Positions 39,268 through 48,129 of a stretch of DNA of 64,000 nucleotides are shown here, piece by piece. The translations under genes were made by a program, and so were the position numbers. Within the stretch, counting starts at the first letter, position 1. Each line of letters starts with the position of its first letter. The notes under the pieces are model-generated. The model was given only the letters and a program-made list of their open reading frames with translations. It did not search any database and was not told where the DNA came from. Source of the DNA: Hydrogenophaga sp. IBVHS2 (GTDB lineage: Bacteria > Pseudomonadota > Gammaproteobacteria > Burkholderiales > Burkholderiaceae_C); NCBI RefSeq assembly GCF_002127215.1, contig NZ_NFUT01000005.1:1-64000 (forward strand), read 5' to 3'.

Positions 39268-39310
39268 TGAACCCCACGAACCCTAAGGGATTAACCCCTT
39301 TGGGGTTCAT
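39268..39310. repeat. long inverted repeat between an MCP gene and the SRAP gene
   Basis: ATGAACCCCA (39268-39277) is the exact complement of TGGGGTTCAT (39301-39310). Inside, AAGGG and CCCTT form a second stem. It lies just after the SRAP stop and upstream of the MCP start on the same strand. With no T-run it may be a Rho-assisted terminator or an mRNA stabiliser. Confidence 0.5.
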
Positions 39311-39318
39311 GCGGGCCG

Positions 39319-39987
39319 TCAGTCGCCCATCTGCACGGCCGGTCCGTGATGCAGCAGGGACTCGGCCGGCGGCTGCAGCAGGCCCCTGGCCTGTTCCACC
39401 GGGCCGCGCAGCCAGCGCTCCACATCGTCGGCCTCGATGGCGATCACCGAGCGCTTGTCCTGCGCATCGGCCGGCAGGGCCGGGTCGGGCTTGTGCATGC
39501 GGCGCATCACCGGGTGGTGGTCGGCGTTGAGGGTGAGCAGGGTGTAGCTCTCGATCACCTCGCCGGTGCGGCGGTCGGTCCAGGCGTTCCAGAGCCCGGC
39601 CAGGCCCCAGGGGGCGCCGTCGGCGCGGCGGAACCGCCACCAGACGTTGCGGCCGGTCTCCCAGTTGGGTTCGTCGAACCAGTCGGCCGGGATGATGCAG
39701 CGCTGGCCGCGCTGCCAGGCCAGCTTGTAGCTGGGCTTGTGCGCCACCTCTTCGGCGCGGGCGTTGTTGGTGCTGTAGCGGATGTCGGCGGTGTCGGCGA
39801 ACCACGGGATCAGGCCCCAGCGGCCGACCACCATCGCCAGCCCGTCGCCGCCGCGCGCAGGGCGGAGGAACAGGCCGTTCTTGCGCGGCCCCACGATGCC
39901 GCCCGGCCAGTCGATGGCCAGCGGGTTGCCGGCCTTCCAGACCGCCTGGGCATCGCTGCCGGAGGTGCTGCGGTAGAGATTGCACAT
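39319..39987 (-). CDS. SRAP (YedK/HMCES-like) abasic-site-processing protein
   Basis: A 222-residue SOS-response-associated peptidase-domain protein. It begins Met-Cys (MCNLYR); after Met removal Cys2 forms the thiazolidine cross-link with abasic sites in single-stranded DNA. YSTNNARAE and CIIPADWFDEPN hold the expected Asn and Glu. The usual His motif (HxRMP) reads MRRMHKP, with Met at the His position and a His four residues later, an atypical variant. The start at ATG 39987 is fixed by the need for Cys2. No LexA box is evident upstream. Confidence 0.9.
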   Translation of the reverse strand: MCNLYRSTSGSDAQAVWKAGNPLAIDWPGGIVGPRKNGLFLRPARGGDGLAMVVGRWGLIPWFADTADIRYSTNNARAEEVAHKPSYKLAWQRGQRCIIPADWFDEPNWETGRNVWWRFRRADGAPWGLAGLWNAWTDRRTGEVIESYTLLTLNADHHPVMRRMHKPDPALPADAQDKRSVIAIEADDVERWLRGPVEQARGLLQPPAESLLHHGPAVQMGD

Positions 39988-40093
39988 GGGCACAAGCATA
40001 GGCTGCCGCAGCACCGCCCACACGGATCGGTGCACCCGGCCCACAATCGTGGCTGCCCCGAACCGAGGCCACACGCAGACCCAGGCCCAACCG

Positions 40094-40624
40094 ATGGTCC
40101 CATCACACCGAACCCCGCCTTCGCTGCCGGTCACGCTCGCCGTCTTCCTGGTCTGCGGCCCGCTGTTGAGCTTCTGGGCGGCGCTCATCGTGAACGCGCC
40201 ACTGATGGATGTTCGTGTGGACGCCGACCGGCCCATCGACGCGGTGGAGCTGGCCGGCAAGGCGGCGCTGGGGCTGCTGATGGGCGGGCTGGCCTGGCTG
40301 ATCGGGCTGCTGAGGGTGGCCGACGGCTGGATGGTGACCCTGCTGCCCACCACGGCGGCGGCCATCGTCTACCGGCTGACGGCCCTGTGGCTGGTGCGGA
40401 GCGGGGCGATGCAGCCCGCCACCCGCCTTCGCGCAGCGGTGCTGTCGGCGCTGGTGGCGTGCGGTGTGTCGGTGCCGCTCTTTGCGCTGGCGTGGGCCGC
40501 ACGCGCCTGGCTGGCCGGTGCACCGCAGGCGGCTTTCCGGGGCGATCTGGTGCTGGTGGTGGCCGTCGATGCGGTGCTGGTGGGCCTGGTGCTGGGCCTG
40601 CTCTGGCGCCGGGCACCCGCCTGA
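40094..40624 (+). CDS. small integral membrane protein, unknown
   Basis: A 176-residue protein with about four or five hydrophobic helices (LPVTLAVFLVCGPLLSFWAA; ALGLLMGGLAWLIGLL; ALVACGVSVPLFALAW; LVLVVAVDAVLVGLVLGLLW). I do not recognise the family; it has no metal or catalytic motif. ATG 40094 is the start nearest the hydrophobic region; other in-frame starts extend into the divergent SRAP leader. It is probably monocistronic. Confidence 0.6.
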   Translation: MVPSHRTPPSLPVTLAVFLVCGPLLSFWAALIVNAPLMDVRVDADRPIDAVELAGKAALGLLMGGLAWLIGLLRVADGWMVTLLPTTAAAIVYRLTALWLVRSGAMQPATRLRAAVLSALVACGVSVPLFALAWAARAWLAGAPQAAFRGDLVLVVAVDAVLVGLVLGLLWRRAPA

Positions 40625-40785
40625 GGGACTCCGCTCCTGCCGGGCGCCGTCCTGGGCGTCGCTGGCCGTGGCATCGCACCTGCCGTTGTTCACGCCGCGC
40701 CAACAGAGCCGTCACGCCGGGCTGCTATCCGGGAACGATGGCCCGGCCGACGATCGCGATCCCCTCATTTCTTCAGGAGCCTTGC

Positions 40786-41835
40786 GTGAAACACCCTCAA
40801 ACCCACTCCCTGCGCCCGCGGCCTGCGGAGAAGGCCCGGCCCGTGATGGCAGGCCGTCGCCGCCCCGTGGTCTGGCCCGTGCTGCTGGCGGCCCTGGTGG
40901 CCGCCGGCAGCGCCCGCGCCACCGAGACCGAGCGCGTCGGCATGAGTCCCTTCGGGCCGAACGACGAGATCGGCATGCTCAACAAGGTCACGCCCGAATC
41001 GGTGTTCAAGGTGCTGCGGCGCATCAGCAGCGGGCGCACCTACGACCTGAGCGTCGAGTTCTATGTGGGCATGCCCAGCTACTACTTCCTGGGCCAGCCG
41101 CGTTTCCAGACCTGGAACGTGCACACGCCGCAAGGGACCATCGTGGACGACCCCAACGGCCTGGGCAAGGAAAAGAACAGCCACGTCACCTACTCGGGCA
41201 CGGCCTTCTCGATGTACGCGCACACCGGCACCCACATCGACGCGCTGTCGCATTTTGGTCTGCAGGGCGAGATCTACAACGGCTTCAAGGCGGACGAGCA
41301 ACTCGGCGACCGGGGCTGGCGCAAGGGCGGGGTGGAGAAGTTCCCGCCCATCATCGCGCGCGGCGTGCTGATCGACGTGGCCCGCTACAAGGGCGTGGAT
41401 GTCCTGCCTGAGTCGTACGGCATCACGGTGGCCGACCTGCAGGGCGCGCTGCGGCAGCAGAATGTGGCGCTGGAAGACGGTGACGTGGTCATGGTCCGCA
41501 CCGGCCGCATGCAGTGGTTCAAGGACAACGAGAAGTACATGCACAACACCCCGGGACTCACCCGCGAATCGGCCAGCTTCCTGGCCGACGCCGGCGCCAT
41601 CGTGATCGGCGTGGACAACATCAGCACCGATGTGTGGCCGGCCCAGGAAAGCCGCAACTGGATTCCGGTGCACAGCGCCATGCTGTCGCAGCGCGGGGTG
41701 CCCATCATGCAGAACGTGAACCTGGAACAGCTCGCTGCCGACCGGGTGCACCAGTTCGCCTGGTTCGGCGCGCCGCTGCGCCTGCGCGGGGCCGACGGTT
41801 CGCCGATGCGCCCGGTGGCCATCCCGATCCGCTGA
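40786..41835 (+). CDS. putative exported cyclase-family hydrolase (kynurenine formamidase-like)
   Basis: A 349-residue cyclase-family protein. The metal motif HTGTHIDAL (near residues 148-156) and the following EDGDVVMVRTG identify the fold, which uses two metal ions to open amides or esters such as N-formylkynurenine. It differs from the usual bacterial enzymes (about 210-260 residues) in having an N-terminal export signal (RRRPVVWPVLLAALVAAGSARA) and a longer body. The start is GTG 40786, with AGGAG at 40775-40779. A LysR gene follows 26 bp downstream and may control it. Substrate unknown. Confidence 0.82.
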   Translation: MKHPQTHSLRPRPAEKARPVMAGRRRPVVWPVLLAALVAAGSARATETERVGMSPFGPNDEIGMLNKVTPESVFKVLRRISSGRTYDLSVEFYVGMPSYYFLGQPRFQTWNVHTPQGTIVDDPNGLGKEKNSHVTYSGTAFSMYAHTGTHIDALSHFGLQGEIYNGFKADEQLGDRGWRKGGVEKFPPIIARGVLIDVARYKGVDVLPESYGITVADLQGALRQQNVALEDGDVVMVRTGRMQWFKDNEKYMHNTPGLTRESASFLADAGAIVIGVDNISTDVWPAQESRNWIPVHSAMLSQRGVPIMQNVNLEQLAADRVHQFAWFGAPLRLRGADGSPMRPVAIPIR

Positions 41836-41861
41836 TCCGGCATCGCACACCCGGAGATCCC

Positions 41862-42764
41862 ATGGACCGACACCTCGCCATGCACTGTTTCTGCCGGGTG
41901 GTGGAGACCGGCAGCTTTGCCGCCGCGGCGCGCGACCTCGACTGCTCGCGCTCGGTGGTGACCAAGTACGTGCAGTACCTCGAAGACTGGACCGGCACCC
42001 GGCTGCTGGCCCGCACCACCCGCACCATGCAGCTCACCGAGGCCGGGCAGCGTTTCCATGCCTACTGCCGCCGGGTGATGGACGACACCGAGGCCACGCT
42101 GGGCGCACTGCGCGACCACAGGCAGGGCCTGCAGGGGCGGCTGGTGGTGTCGTGCCCGGTATCGCTGGGGCTGTCGTTCCTGGCGCCGTTCTTCCACACG
42201 TTTCAGGCGGCGCATCCACAGGTCGAGCTGGAACTGCGGCTGGACGACCACACGGTCGACCTGGTGCGCGAAGGGGTCGACCTGGCCCTGCGCGGCCAGG
42301 CCCGGCTGGACGACTCCAGCCTGGTGGCACTGCCCCTGCTGGACCTGCCACGGGTGGTCTGCGCGGCACCGGCCTTCTGGGCCGAGCACGGCCGCCCGAG
42401 CCACCCGCGCGAACTCGACGGCGCGCACTGCCTGCCCTACCTGCTGGGGTCGGACGCCCTGCGCTGGACTTTCGAGGGCCGGGACGGCCGCCACACGGTC
42501 GACGTCTTCGGCCGCTTCCGGGCCAACAACAGCCTGCTGCTGATCGACGCCCTGGAGCGCGGCCTGGGCGTGGGACTGGTGCCCCGGGTGATGGTGCAAG
42601 CCGCCCTGCAGGCCGGGCGGCTGCAGACCGCGCTGGACGACTTTCCGGCCGAACCCCGGCGACTGTTCGCGCTCTACCCCAGCCGCGACCACCTGCCCAC
42701 ACGGGTGCGGGCGCTGGTGGATTTCCTCAAGGATGCGCTGCCGGCTGCGGCACACGGTGCATGA
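41862..42764 (+). CDS. LysR-family transcriptional regulator
   Basis: A 300-residue LysR-type regulator with a winged HTH (FCRVVETGSFAAAARDLDCSRSVVTKYVQYLE) and a periplasmic-binding-like effector domain of the kind seen in DNA-binding transcriptional regulators near oxidoreductase or hydrolase genes. It is in the same direction as, and close behind, the exported cyclase gene, an atypical (non-divergent) arrangement. Its last 38 bp overlap the end of the convergent EamA gene. Effector unknown. Confidence 0.92.
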   Translation: MDRHLAMHCFCRVVETGSFAAAARDLDCSRSVVTKYVQYLEDWTGTRLLARTTRTMQLTEAGQRFHAYCRRVMDDTEATLGALRDHRQGLQGRLVVSCPVSLGLSFLAPFFHTFQAAHPQVELELRLDDHTVDLVREGVDLALRGQARLDDSSLVALPLLDLPRVVCAAPAFWAEHGRPSHPRELDGAHCLPYLLGSDALRWTFEGRDGRHTVDVFGRFRANNSLLLIDALERGLGVGLVPRVMVQAALQAGRLQTALDDFPAEPRRLFALYPSRDHLPTRVRALVDFLKDALPAAAHGA

Positions 42765-43611
42765 GCCGCAGGGCCAGCGCAATGAGCGCCAGCGCGGGCC
42801 ACAGGGTCCAGCTGACCGATTCGGCCATGAACAGGTGGCCCAGCCCCAGGCTCACCACCAGCATCACGTAACCGATCAGGCTGAAGGCCACCGGCTCGGC
42901 CCGCCGCTGCAGGCCGAAGTAGCACAGGTAGCCCGCGACCAGCGCAGCGGTCTGTGCGCCCAGCCAGGTCAGGCCCGGCAGTTCCGGGGTAGAGAGCACC
43001 TGCGGATCGGCCAGCGGCACCAGGGCCAGCAGCACGGCGGTGGAGCCCCCCAGGGTGGCGGCGGACAACCAGGCGTCCGGCACGCCGCGCGGCATGGCCA
43101 GGCCCCGGTAGACATTGGTGGCGGCGATCAGCGTGGGCACCAGCAGGGCCACGAGCATCAGGTGCGGCTCGCGCTGCTGCGACCACACCTGGCCACCCAC
43201 CAGCAGCAGCCCGCCGGCCAGACCCACCACCACCGCGAGCAGGCGGCGCGCCTGCAGCCGCTCCCGGCCCAGCAAGGCCATGATGGCCAGGGTGAACACC
43301 GGGGTGAGGGTGAACGACAGCGAGGCAAACCCGGCGCCGGCCTGCACCGCCAGCCAGTAGGCCGCCAGCATGGGCAGGGCATGACCGAAGGCCCCGGCCA
43401 CCAGCCCGAAACCCAGCAGACCGGGCGAGACGGTGCGCCGCCCATGCCACCACCAGCCCAGCAGGCCCAGCAGCAAGGCCGCCAGCGCCGTGGGCCAGAG
43501 GGTGAAGGCCAGGGCCGAGACGCCGCTGGCACCGGCCTGACGGGCCAGCGGGTTGCCCAGGCCCAGCAGCACGCCGGTGCCCAGCACCCAGGGAAAGGTC
43601 GACGCCTGCAT
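42727..43611 (-). CDS. EamA/DMT-family transporter
   Basis: A 294-residue inner-membrane protein with ten predicted helices in two EamA repeats (e.g. ALPMLAAYWLAVQAGAGFASL and GYLCYFGLQRRAEPVAFSLIGYV). DMT permeases export amino acids, nucleobases or metabolites; specificity is not readable here. The 3' end overlaps the end of the LysR gene by 38 bp on the other strand. The start is ATG 43611. Confidence 0.88.
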   Translation of the reverse strand: MQASTFPWVLGTGVLLGLGNPLARQAGASGVSALAFTLWPTALAALLLGLLGWWWHGRRTVSPGLLGFGLVAGAFGHALPMLAAYWLAVQAGAGFASLSFTLTPVFTLAIMALLGRERLQARRLLAVVVGLAGGLLLVGGQVWSQQREPHLMLVALLVPTLIAATNVYRGLAMPRGVPDAWLSAATLGGSTAVLLALVPLADPQVLSTPELPGLTWLGAQTAALVAGYLCYFGLQRRAEPVAFSLIGYVMLVVSLGLGHLFMAESVSWTLWPALALIALALRLMHRVPQPAAHP

Positions 43612-43667
43612 GGCGGTCTCCGGTGATGGAACAGAGGGGGGAGGTTAGGGAACCCCGGCCCCGGCAT

Positions 43668-45098
43668 CTAGCCGCTGGCCGTGAACGGTGTGTTCACGCG
43701 CCGGGCAGGCCAGTGCAGCCGGAAGGTGATGCGCCGATCCTGCTGCGTGACCTCGGCCCGGCCGCCGTGCCGCTCCACGATGGCCCGCACGATCGCCAGG
43801 CCCAGCCCGCTGCCCTCGCCCGAGCGCGACGGATCGGCGCGGTAGAACCGTTCGAAGAGGCGCGGCAGTGCCTCGGGCGGCACCGGCACACCGTCATTGC
43901 TCACCGACAGCACGCTGCCGTCGACGCCATCGGGTTCGGCGTGCAGCCCGATCTCGGTTCCCGCCCCGGCATGGCGCAGCGCATTGGCCAGCAGGTTGGC
44001 CAGCGCCCGGCGCAGCAGGGCGGGTTCGGCCCACAGCGGGGCATCGCCGGTGCAGCGGATGCGCAGGCCCCGTTCCTCGGCCATGTCGGCAAAGTAGTCG
44101 GCCTGGCGGGCCAGTTCGTCGGCCGCCGACAGCACCTGGCCCTGCAGCGGATCACCGGCGGCCTGCGGGTCGCTGCGCGCGAGGAAGAGCAGGCTCTCGA
44201 CCATGCGGTTGAGGCGATCGAGTTCCAGCAGCTGCGACTCCAGCAGCCGGGCGTGCTCGGCTTCGCTGCGGGGTCGGCTCAGCATCACCTGGCTCTGGCC
44301 GGTGAGCGTGGCCAGCGGCGTGCGCAGCTCGTGGGCCAGGTCGGCCGCAAAACCGTTGAGACGCTCGTAGCCCTGTTCCAGCCGCGCCAGCATGGCATTG
44401 ACGCCGTTCACCAGACCCTGCAGCTCGGCCGGCGTGCCCCGCGCCTCCAGTCGCTGCGACAGGCTCTGCGGACCGATGCCGGCGGCCTGCGCCTGCAGCC
44501 GGCGCAACGGCGCCAGGCCCTGCCAGATGAGCACCAGCACCAGCAAGGCCGCCACCCCGCCCGCGCCCAGGCTGGCCGCCACGATGTGCCGCCGGTACCC
44601 GGCCAGCAGGGCCTCGCGCTCGGGATAGATGCGGGCCAGCCGGAGCTCCACCGCACCTTCGCCCAGCCGGGCATGGGCGGTCAGGGCCGCCATGGGCACG
44701 CCATCGGCCAGGCGGGCGTGCCGGATGGAGGCCGGCGTGGCCTCGCGGTCGAGCGCCACCGGTGGCAGGCCCGGCAGTTCGACCCCGGCCGGATTGATGG
44801 CCAGCAGCAGGGCGCCTCCGTCGGCAGGCAGGGCGCGGATCTCGATGAGCGCATTGCTCTCGCCGCTCATGGTGTCGCGCAGGTAGTCGGTCTGGCTGGC
44901 CAGCATCGACGGCGTGCCGCTGTGGCCCAGCAGCTGGCGCAGTTGCCGCAGCTTGCCCAGCAGCTGCACGTCGTCCCGCTGGACCAGCTGCCGCTCGAAG
45001 GACCGGTGCAGGTACACCCCGAGCAGGGCGCTGGCCACAGCGGCGATCAGCGCGCACCACAGGCCCAGCCGCAGACCCAGCGAGAGCCGACGCGTCAT
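43668..45098 (-). CDS. sensor histidine kinase, CusS/HprS-like
   Basis: A 476-residue membrane kinase. Helix 1 is at residues 11-29, a periplasmic domain of about 140 residues follows, helix 2 is at about 172-192, then HAMP. The phosphoacceptor His256 lies in [16 protein letters not shown]. ATPase boxes are [10 protein letters not shown] (N) and [11 protein letters not shown] (G). The layout is that of heavy-metal or oxidant sensors. The gene overlaps its response regulator by four bases. The divergent GlcG-like and HIU-hydrolase genes, plus a CusR/HprR-type operator between, point to an oxidant-responsive HprS role rather than copper alone. That is inference. Confidence 0.92.
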   Translation of the reverse strand: MTRRLSLGLRLGLWCALIAAVASALLGVYLHRSFERQLVQRDDVQLLGKLRQLRQLLGHSGTPSMLASQTDYLRDTMSGESNALIEIRALPADGGALLLAINPAGVELPGLPPVALDREATPASIRHARLADGVPMAALTAHARLGEGAVELRLARIYPEREALLAGYRRHIVAASLGAGGVAALLVLVLIWQGLAPLRRLQAQAAGIGPQSLSQRLEARGTPAELQGLVNGVNAMLARLEQGYERLNGFAADLAHELRTPLATLTGQSQVMLSRPRSEAEHARLLESQLLELDRLNRMVESLLFLARSDPQAAGDPLQGQVLSAADELARQADYFADMAEERGLRIRCTGDAPLWAEPALLRRALANLLANALRHAGAGTEIGLHAEPDGVDGSVLSVSNDGVPVPPEALPRLFERFYRADPSRSGEGSGLGLAIVRAIVERHGGRAEVTQQDRRITFRLHWPARRVNTPFTASG

Positions 45099-45775
45099 GG
45101 CCGCAGCTCGCAGACATAGCCCATGCCGCGCACCGCATGGATGAGCCGGCCGGGCACCGGATCGTCGATGCGCAGGCGCAGGCGGCGCACCGCCACATCG
45201 ACCACATTGGTGTCGCTGTCGAAGTTCATGTCCCAGACCTGCGAGGCGATCTCGGTGCGCGACAGCACCTCGCCCTGGCGCCGCATGAACAGGTGCAGCA
45301 GGAGGAACTCGCGCGCGCTCAGGTGGATGCGCTGGCCCGCCCGCGTGACGGTGCGGGCCGGCACGTTCAGGCGCAGGTCGTCGATGACCAGCACATCGTC
45401 CTCGCGCAGCGGGCCCCGCCGCAGCAAGGTGCGGATGCGCGCCAGCAGCTCGGCGAAGGCAAAGGGTTTGACCAGGTAGTCGTCCGCGCCGAGCTCCAGG
45501 CCCTTGACGCGGTCGGCCAGGGCGTCGCGCGCCGTGAGGAACAGCACCGGCACCTGCCGGCCCGAGGCGGTCTCGCGCAGGTGGCGCAGCAGGTTCCAGC
45601 CATCCATGCCGGGCAGCATGACGTCCAGCACGATGAGTTCATAGGCCTGCCCGGTGGCCAGGTGCAGGCCGGTATGGCCGTCGCGGGCCACGTCGACCAC
45701 GTAGCCGGCCTCACCCAGGCCTTGCTGCAGGTAGTCCCCCGCCCGGGGCTCGTCTTCCACCACCAGTATGCGCAT
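45095..45775 (-). CDS. OmpR-family response regulator, CusR/HprR-like
   Basis: A 226-residue regulator with receiver domain (phosphorylatable Asp51 in [12 protein letters not shown], Lys103) and an OmpR/PhoB winged-helix domain with [21 protein letters not shown], a segment shared with CusR, HprR and CopR. It is first in the two-gene regulator-kinase operon; the kinase ATG overlaps its stop. It very probably binds the ATGAC-N6-GTCAT palindrome 52 bp upstream, controlling both its own and the divergent operon. Confidence 0.94.
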   Translation of the reverse strand: MRILVVEDEPRAGDYLQQGLGEAGYVVDVARDGHTGLHLATGQAYELIVLDVMLPGMDGWNLLRHLRETASGRQVPVLFLTARDALADRVKGLELGADDYLVKPFAFAELLARIRTLLRRGPLREDDVLVIDDLRLNVPARTVTRAGQRIHLSAREFLLLHLFMRRQGEVLSRTEIASQVWDMNFDSDTNVVDVAVRRLRLRIDDPVPGRLIHAVRGMGYVCELRP

Positions 45776-45826
45776 GACGCTCTCCTTTGCAGCTGCGCAG
45801 CATGCCCGAACTGCGCCACCGCCCGA

Positions 45827-45842
45827 ATGACGAAACTGTCAT
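45827..45842. promoter_or_regulatory. CusR/HprR-type operator
   Basis: ATGAC-GAAACT-GTCAT is a perfect inverted repeat with 6-bp spacing. It matches the known CusR/HprR box (ATGACAANNTTGTCAT) at all ten arm positions, with two changes in the centre. It lies in the 112-bp gap between the response regulator and the GlcG-like gene. A TACAGT -10 candidate for the plus strand is at 45876-45881. Confidence 0.75.
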
Positions 45843-45887
45843 CGAGCGGTCAGTGTCCGGCCAGCGCCCGGTTTCTACAGTGGCGCC

Positions 45888-46391
45888 ATGAACACCCAGC
45901 ACCCCCTCCTCTCCCTGCGCGCCGGCCTGCTGGCCGTGCTGCTGGCGGGCGTCGGCGCAGCCGCCCCGGCGGCCACGCCAGCGCCTGCTGAACCCATCGA
46001 CCTGGCCGCCGCCGAACAGCTGGCACGCGCAGCCCGCGCGCATTGCCGGGCCCTCGGCAAGGACATCGCCGTGGCGGTGGTCGATGCCGGCGGCCAGACC
46101 CTGCTGCAAGGCCGTCCGGCCAGCGTCGGTCCGCACAACCTCGAAGCGGCCCGGCGCAAGGCCTTCACCTCGCTCTCGACCCGCCAGCCCACCCTGGCGC
46201 TGGGGCGGGCTGCCCGCAGCCAGCCCGACACCGCCGGCCTGCAGTACCTGCCCGAACTGCTGCTGCTCGGCGGCGGCCAGCCCCTGCGGGCCGGCGCGGG
46301 CGTGATCGGCGCCATCGGCGTGGCCGGCGGCGGCGGTCCGGAGAACGACGATGCCTGCGCCCTGGCCGCAGCGCAGTCCCTGCAACCCTGA
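45888..46391 (+). CDS. exported GlcG/HbpS-like (DUF336) protein
   Basis: A 167-residue protein with a signal peptide (LLSLRAGLLAVLLAGVGAAAPAAA) and a GlcG/HbpS domain: DIAVAVVDAGGQTLLQ, AARRKAFTSLSTRQPTLAL, and the C-terminal VIGAIGVAGGGGPENDDACALAA. HbpS members bind haem or sense redox stress in the extracytoplasm; GlcG is of unknown function. It is first in a divergent operon with the transthyretin-like gene, under the CusR/HprR-type site. The ATG is only about 7 bp from the -10 candidate, so its leader is very short. Confidence 0.88.
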   Translation: MNTQHPLLSLRAGLLAVLLAGVGAAAPAATPAPAEPIDLAAAEQLARAARAHCRALGKDIAVAVVDAGGQTLLQGRPASVGPHNLEAARRKAFTSLSTRQPTLALGRAARSQPDTAGLQYLPELLLLGGGQPLRAGAGVIGAIGVAGGGGPENDDACALAAAQSLQP

Positions 46392-46442
46392 GCCAGCCGG
46401 CTCGCACCCTTTCCCTCCGAAACCCCAACCTGGAGTCCCACC

Positions 46443-46871
46443 ATGAACCCCAAGCACATCACCACCACCCTGATCTCGAGCCTGCTGATCGCCGGCGCAT
46501 CGTCGGCCCTGGCCGCCGGCAGCCCCAACCCGTTGAGCGTCCATGTGCTGGACCTGCAGACCGGCCAGCCCAGCCCCGGCGTGACGGTGGACCTAGAGCA
46601 GCGCAGCGGATCGGGCTGGCAGCCCCTGGGCAGCGGAGTGACCGACGCGCAGGGCCGCATCCGTGCCCTGGTGCCGGAGCAACGGCTGGCCGGCTGGGGC
46701 GCAGGCGAGTACCGCGTGGTGTTCCGCACCGGCGCCTTCTACGCACGGCAGAAGCAGAGCACCTTCTTCCCGGAGATCCCGGTGGTGTTCACGGTGGACA
46801 GCGCCAGCCAGCACTACCACGTGCCGCTGCTGCTGAGCCCCTACGGCTTCTCGACCTACCGGGGCAACTGA
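46443..46871 (+). CDS. hiuH: periplasmic transthyretin-like 5-hydroxyisourate hydrolase
   Basis: A 142-residue protein with a signal peptide (ISSLLIAGASSALA, cleavage at about residue 25) followed by a transthyretin-like domain. His34 in LSVHVLD, the Arg of QGRIRAL, HYHVPLLLSPYGFSTYRG and the closing YRG motif (YRGN here, YRGS in most) mark the HIUase family, which hydrolyses 5-hydroxyisourate in purine breakdown. As in E. coli, where hiuH is periplasmic and lies beside hprRS, the gene here sits beside an HprRS-like system. The Ser-to-Asn change at the end may affect catalysis. Confidence 0.88.
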   Translation: MNPKHITTTLISSLLIAGASSALAAGSPNPLSVHVLDLQTGQPSPGVTVDLEQRSGSGWQPLGSGVTDAQGRIRALVPEQRLAGWGAGEYRVVFRTGAFYARQKQSTFFPEIPVVFTVDSASQHYHVPLLLSPYGFSTYRGN

Positions 46872-46875
46872 CCGC

Positions 46876-48120
46876 TCAGGCCGCCGGGTTCTCCACCAGC
46901 AGCGCGATGCCCTGGCCGCCGCCCACACAGGCCGAGGCCACGCCCCAGCGGGCACCGATGGCCTGGATCTGCCGGGCCACGGTGAGGGTGCAGCGCACGC
47001 CGGTGGCGGCCAGCGGATGGCCCAGGGCAATCGCCCCGCCGTGCACGTTCAGGCGCTCCAGGTCCAGGCCCAGCTCGCGGCCCACGGCCAGGGTCTGCGC
47101 GCCCTGGGCTTCGTTGATCTCGAAGCGGGCCACGTCGTCGAGCTTGAGGCCGGCGCGCTCCAGCAGCAGGCGGATGGCCGGGGCCGGGCCGATGCCCATG
47201 TGCGCCGGGTCCACGCCCACCACGGCGGCGGCCGCCAGCCGCGCCAGCGGGGCCTTGCCCCAGGCCCGCACCACATCACCGTGGGCCACCAGGGCGGCGG
47301 CGGCGGCGTCGGTCAGGGCCGAGCTGTTGCCACCGGTCTGCACGCCGTCCTTGAAGACGGTGCGCAGCTTGGCCAGCACCTCGGGCGGGGTGGGGCGGGG
47401 ATGGGTGTCGCGGTCGGCCACGGTGGCCTTGCCGGCCAGGCGCAGCTGGCGCGGGCGGTGGCCTTCGAGCTCGAAGGTCTCGCCCGTCACCGGCACGATC
47501 TCGCCGGCCAGCCAGCCGCTGTCCTGCGCGGCGCAGGCGCGCGCGAACGACTGCGCGGCAAAGGCGTCCACGTCTTCCCGCGTGATGCCGTAGCGCTGCG
47601 CCAGGTTCTCGGCGGTGCGGATCATGTTGATGTCCACCGACGGGTCGGTCAGTGCCTCCCACATGTAGTCCTTGAAGCCGATGGGCGCGCCCAGCCGGAA
47701 GCCGCCCCGGTGGTCGAAGGCGGCGATCGGGTTGCGGGTCATGGATTCGGTGCCCACGAGCAGCGCGGTGGTGGCCACCCCGGCACCGATCTGCTCGCCG
47801 GCCTGGCGGAACAGCTCGAAGCCGGTGCCGCAGATGCGCTGCACCATGAGCGCCGGCACCACCTGCGGCACGCCGGCGTACAGGCCGATGTGGCGCGGCA
47901 CATAGAACTGGTCGAAGCCGCCGGGGGCCATGTTGCCGGCCAGCACCGAGTCCACCTGCGCCGCCTCGATGCCGGTGCGTGCGAGCACCTCGCGGGCCAC
48001 CTTGATGCCCAGGTCGATCGGGTTGGCGTCGGCGAAGGCCCCCATGTAATCGACCATCGGGGTGCGCACCCCGTCCAGCAGGAAGACGTCGGAGAAGGTC
48101 TGGAACTGGCCACGGCTCAT
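46876..48120 (-). CDS. acetyl-CoA C-acyltransferase (thiolase)
   Basis: A 414-residue thiolase. The nucleophile Cys97 lies in QRICGTGFE, His368 in GGAIALGHPLAATG and Cys398 in CVGGGQGIAL, so the triad is complete. Whether it is degradative (beta-oxidation) or biosynthetic (acetoacetyl-CoA) cannot be judged; no partner hydratase or dehydrogenase lies alongside. The start is ATG 48120 (MSRGQFQTFSDV), with GAGGA upstream. A perfect 10-bp hairpin sits immediately before the start and includes that Shine-Dalgarno sequence. Confidence 0.94.
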   Translation of the reverse strand: MSRGQFQTFSDVFLLDGVRTPMVDYMGAFADANPIDLGIKVAREVLARTGIEAAQVDSVLAGNMAPGGFDQFYVPRHIGLYAGVPQVVPALMVQRICGTGFELFRQAGEQIGAGVATTALLVGTESMTRNPIAAFDHRGGFRLGAPIGFKDYMWEALTDPSVDINMIRTAENLAQRYGITREDVDAFAAQSFARACAAQDSGWLAGEIVPVTGETFELEGHRPRQLRLAGKATVADRDTHPRPTPPEVLAKLRTVFKDGVQTGGNSSALTDAAAAALVAHGDVVRAWGKAPLARLAAAAVVGVDPAHMGIGPAPAIRLLLERAGLKLDDVARFEINEAQGAQTLAVGRELGLDLERLNVHGGAIALGHPLAATGVRCTLTVARQIQAIGARWGVASACVGGGQGIALLVENPAA

Positions 48121-48129
48121 GAATGGGTC

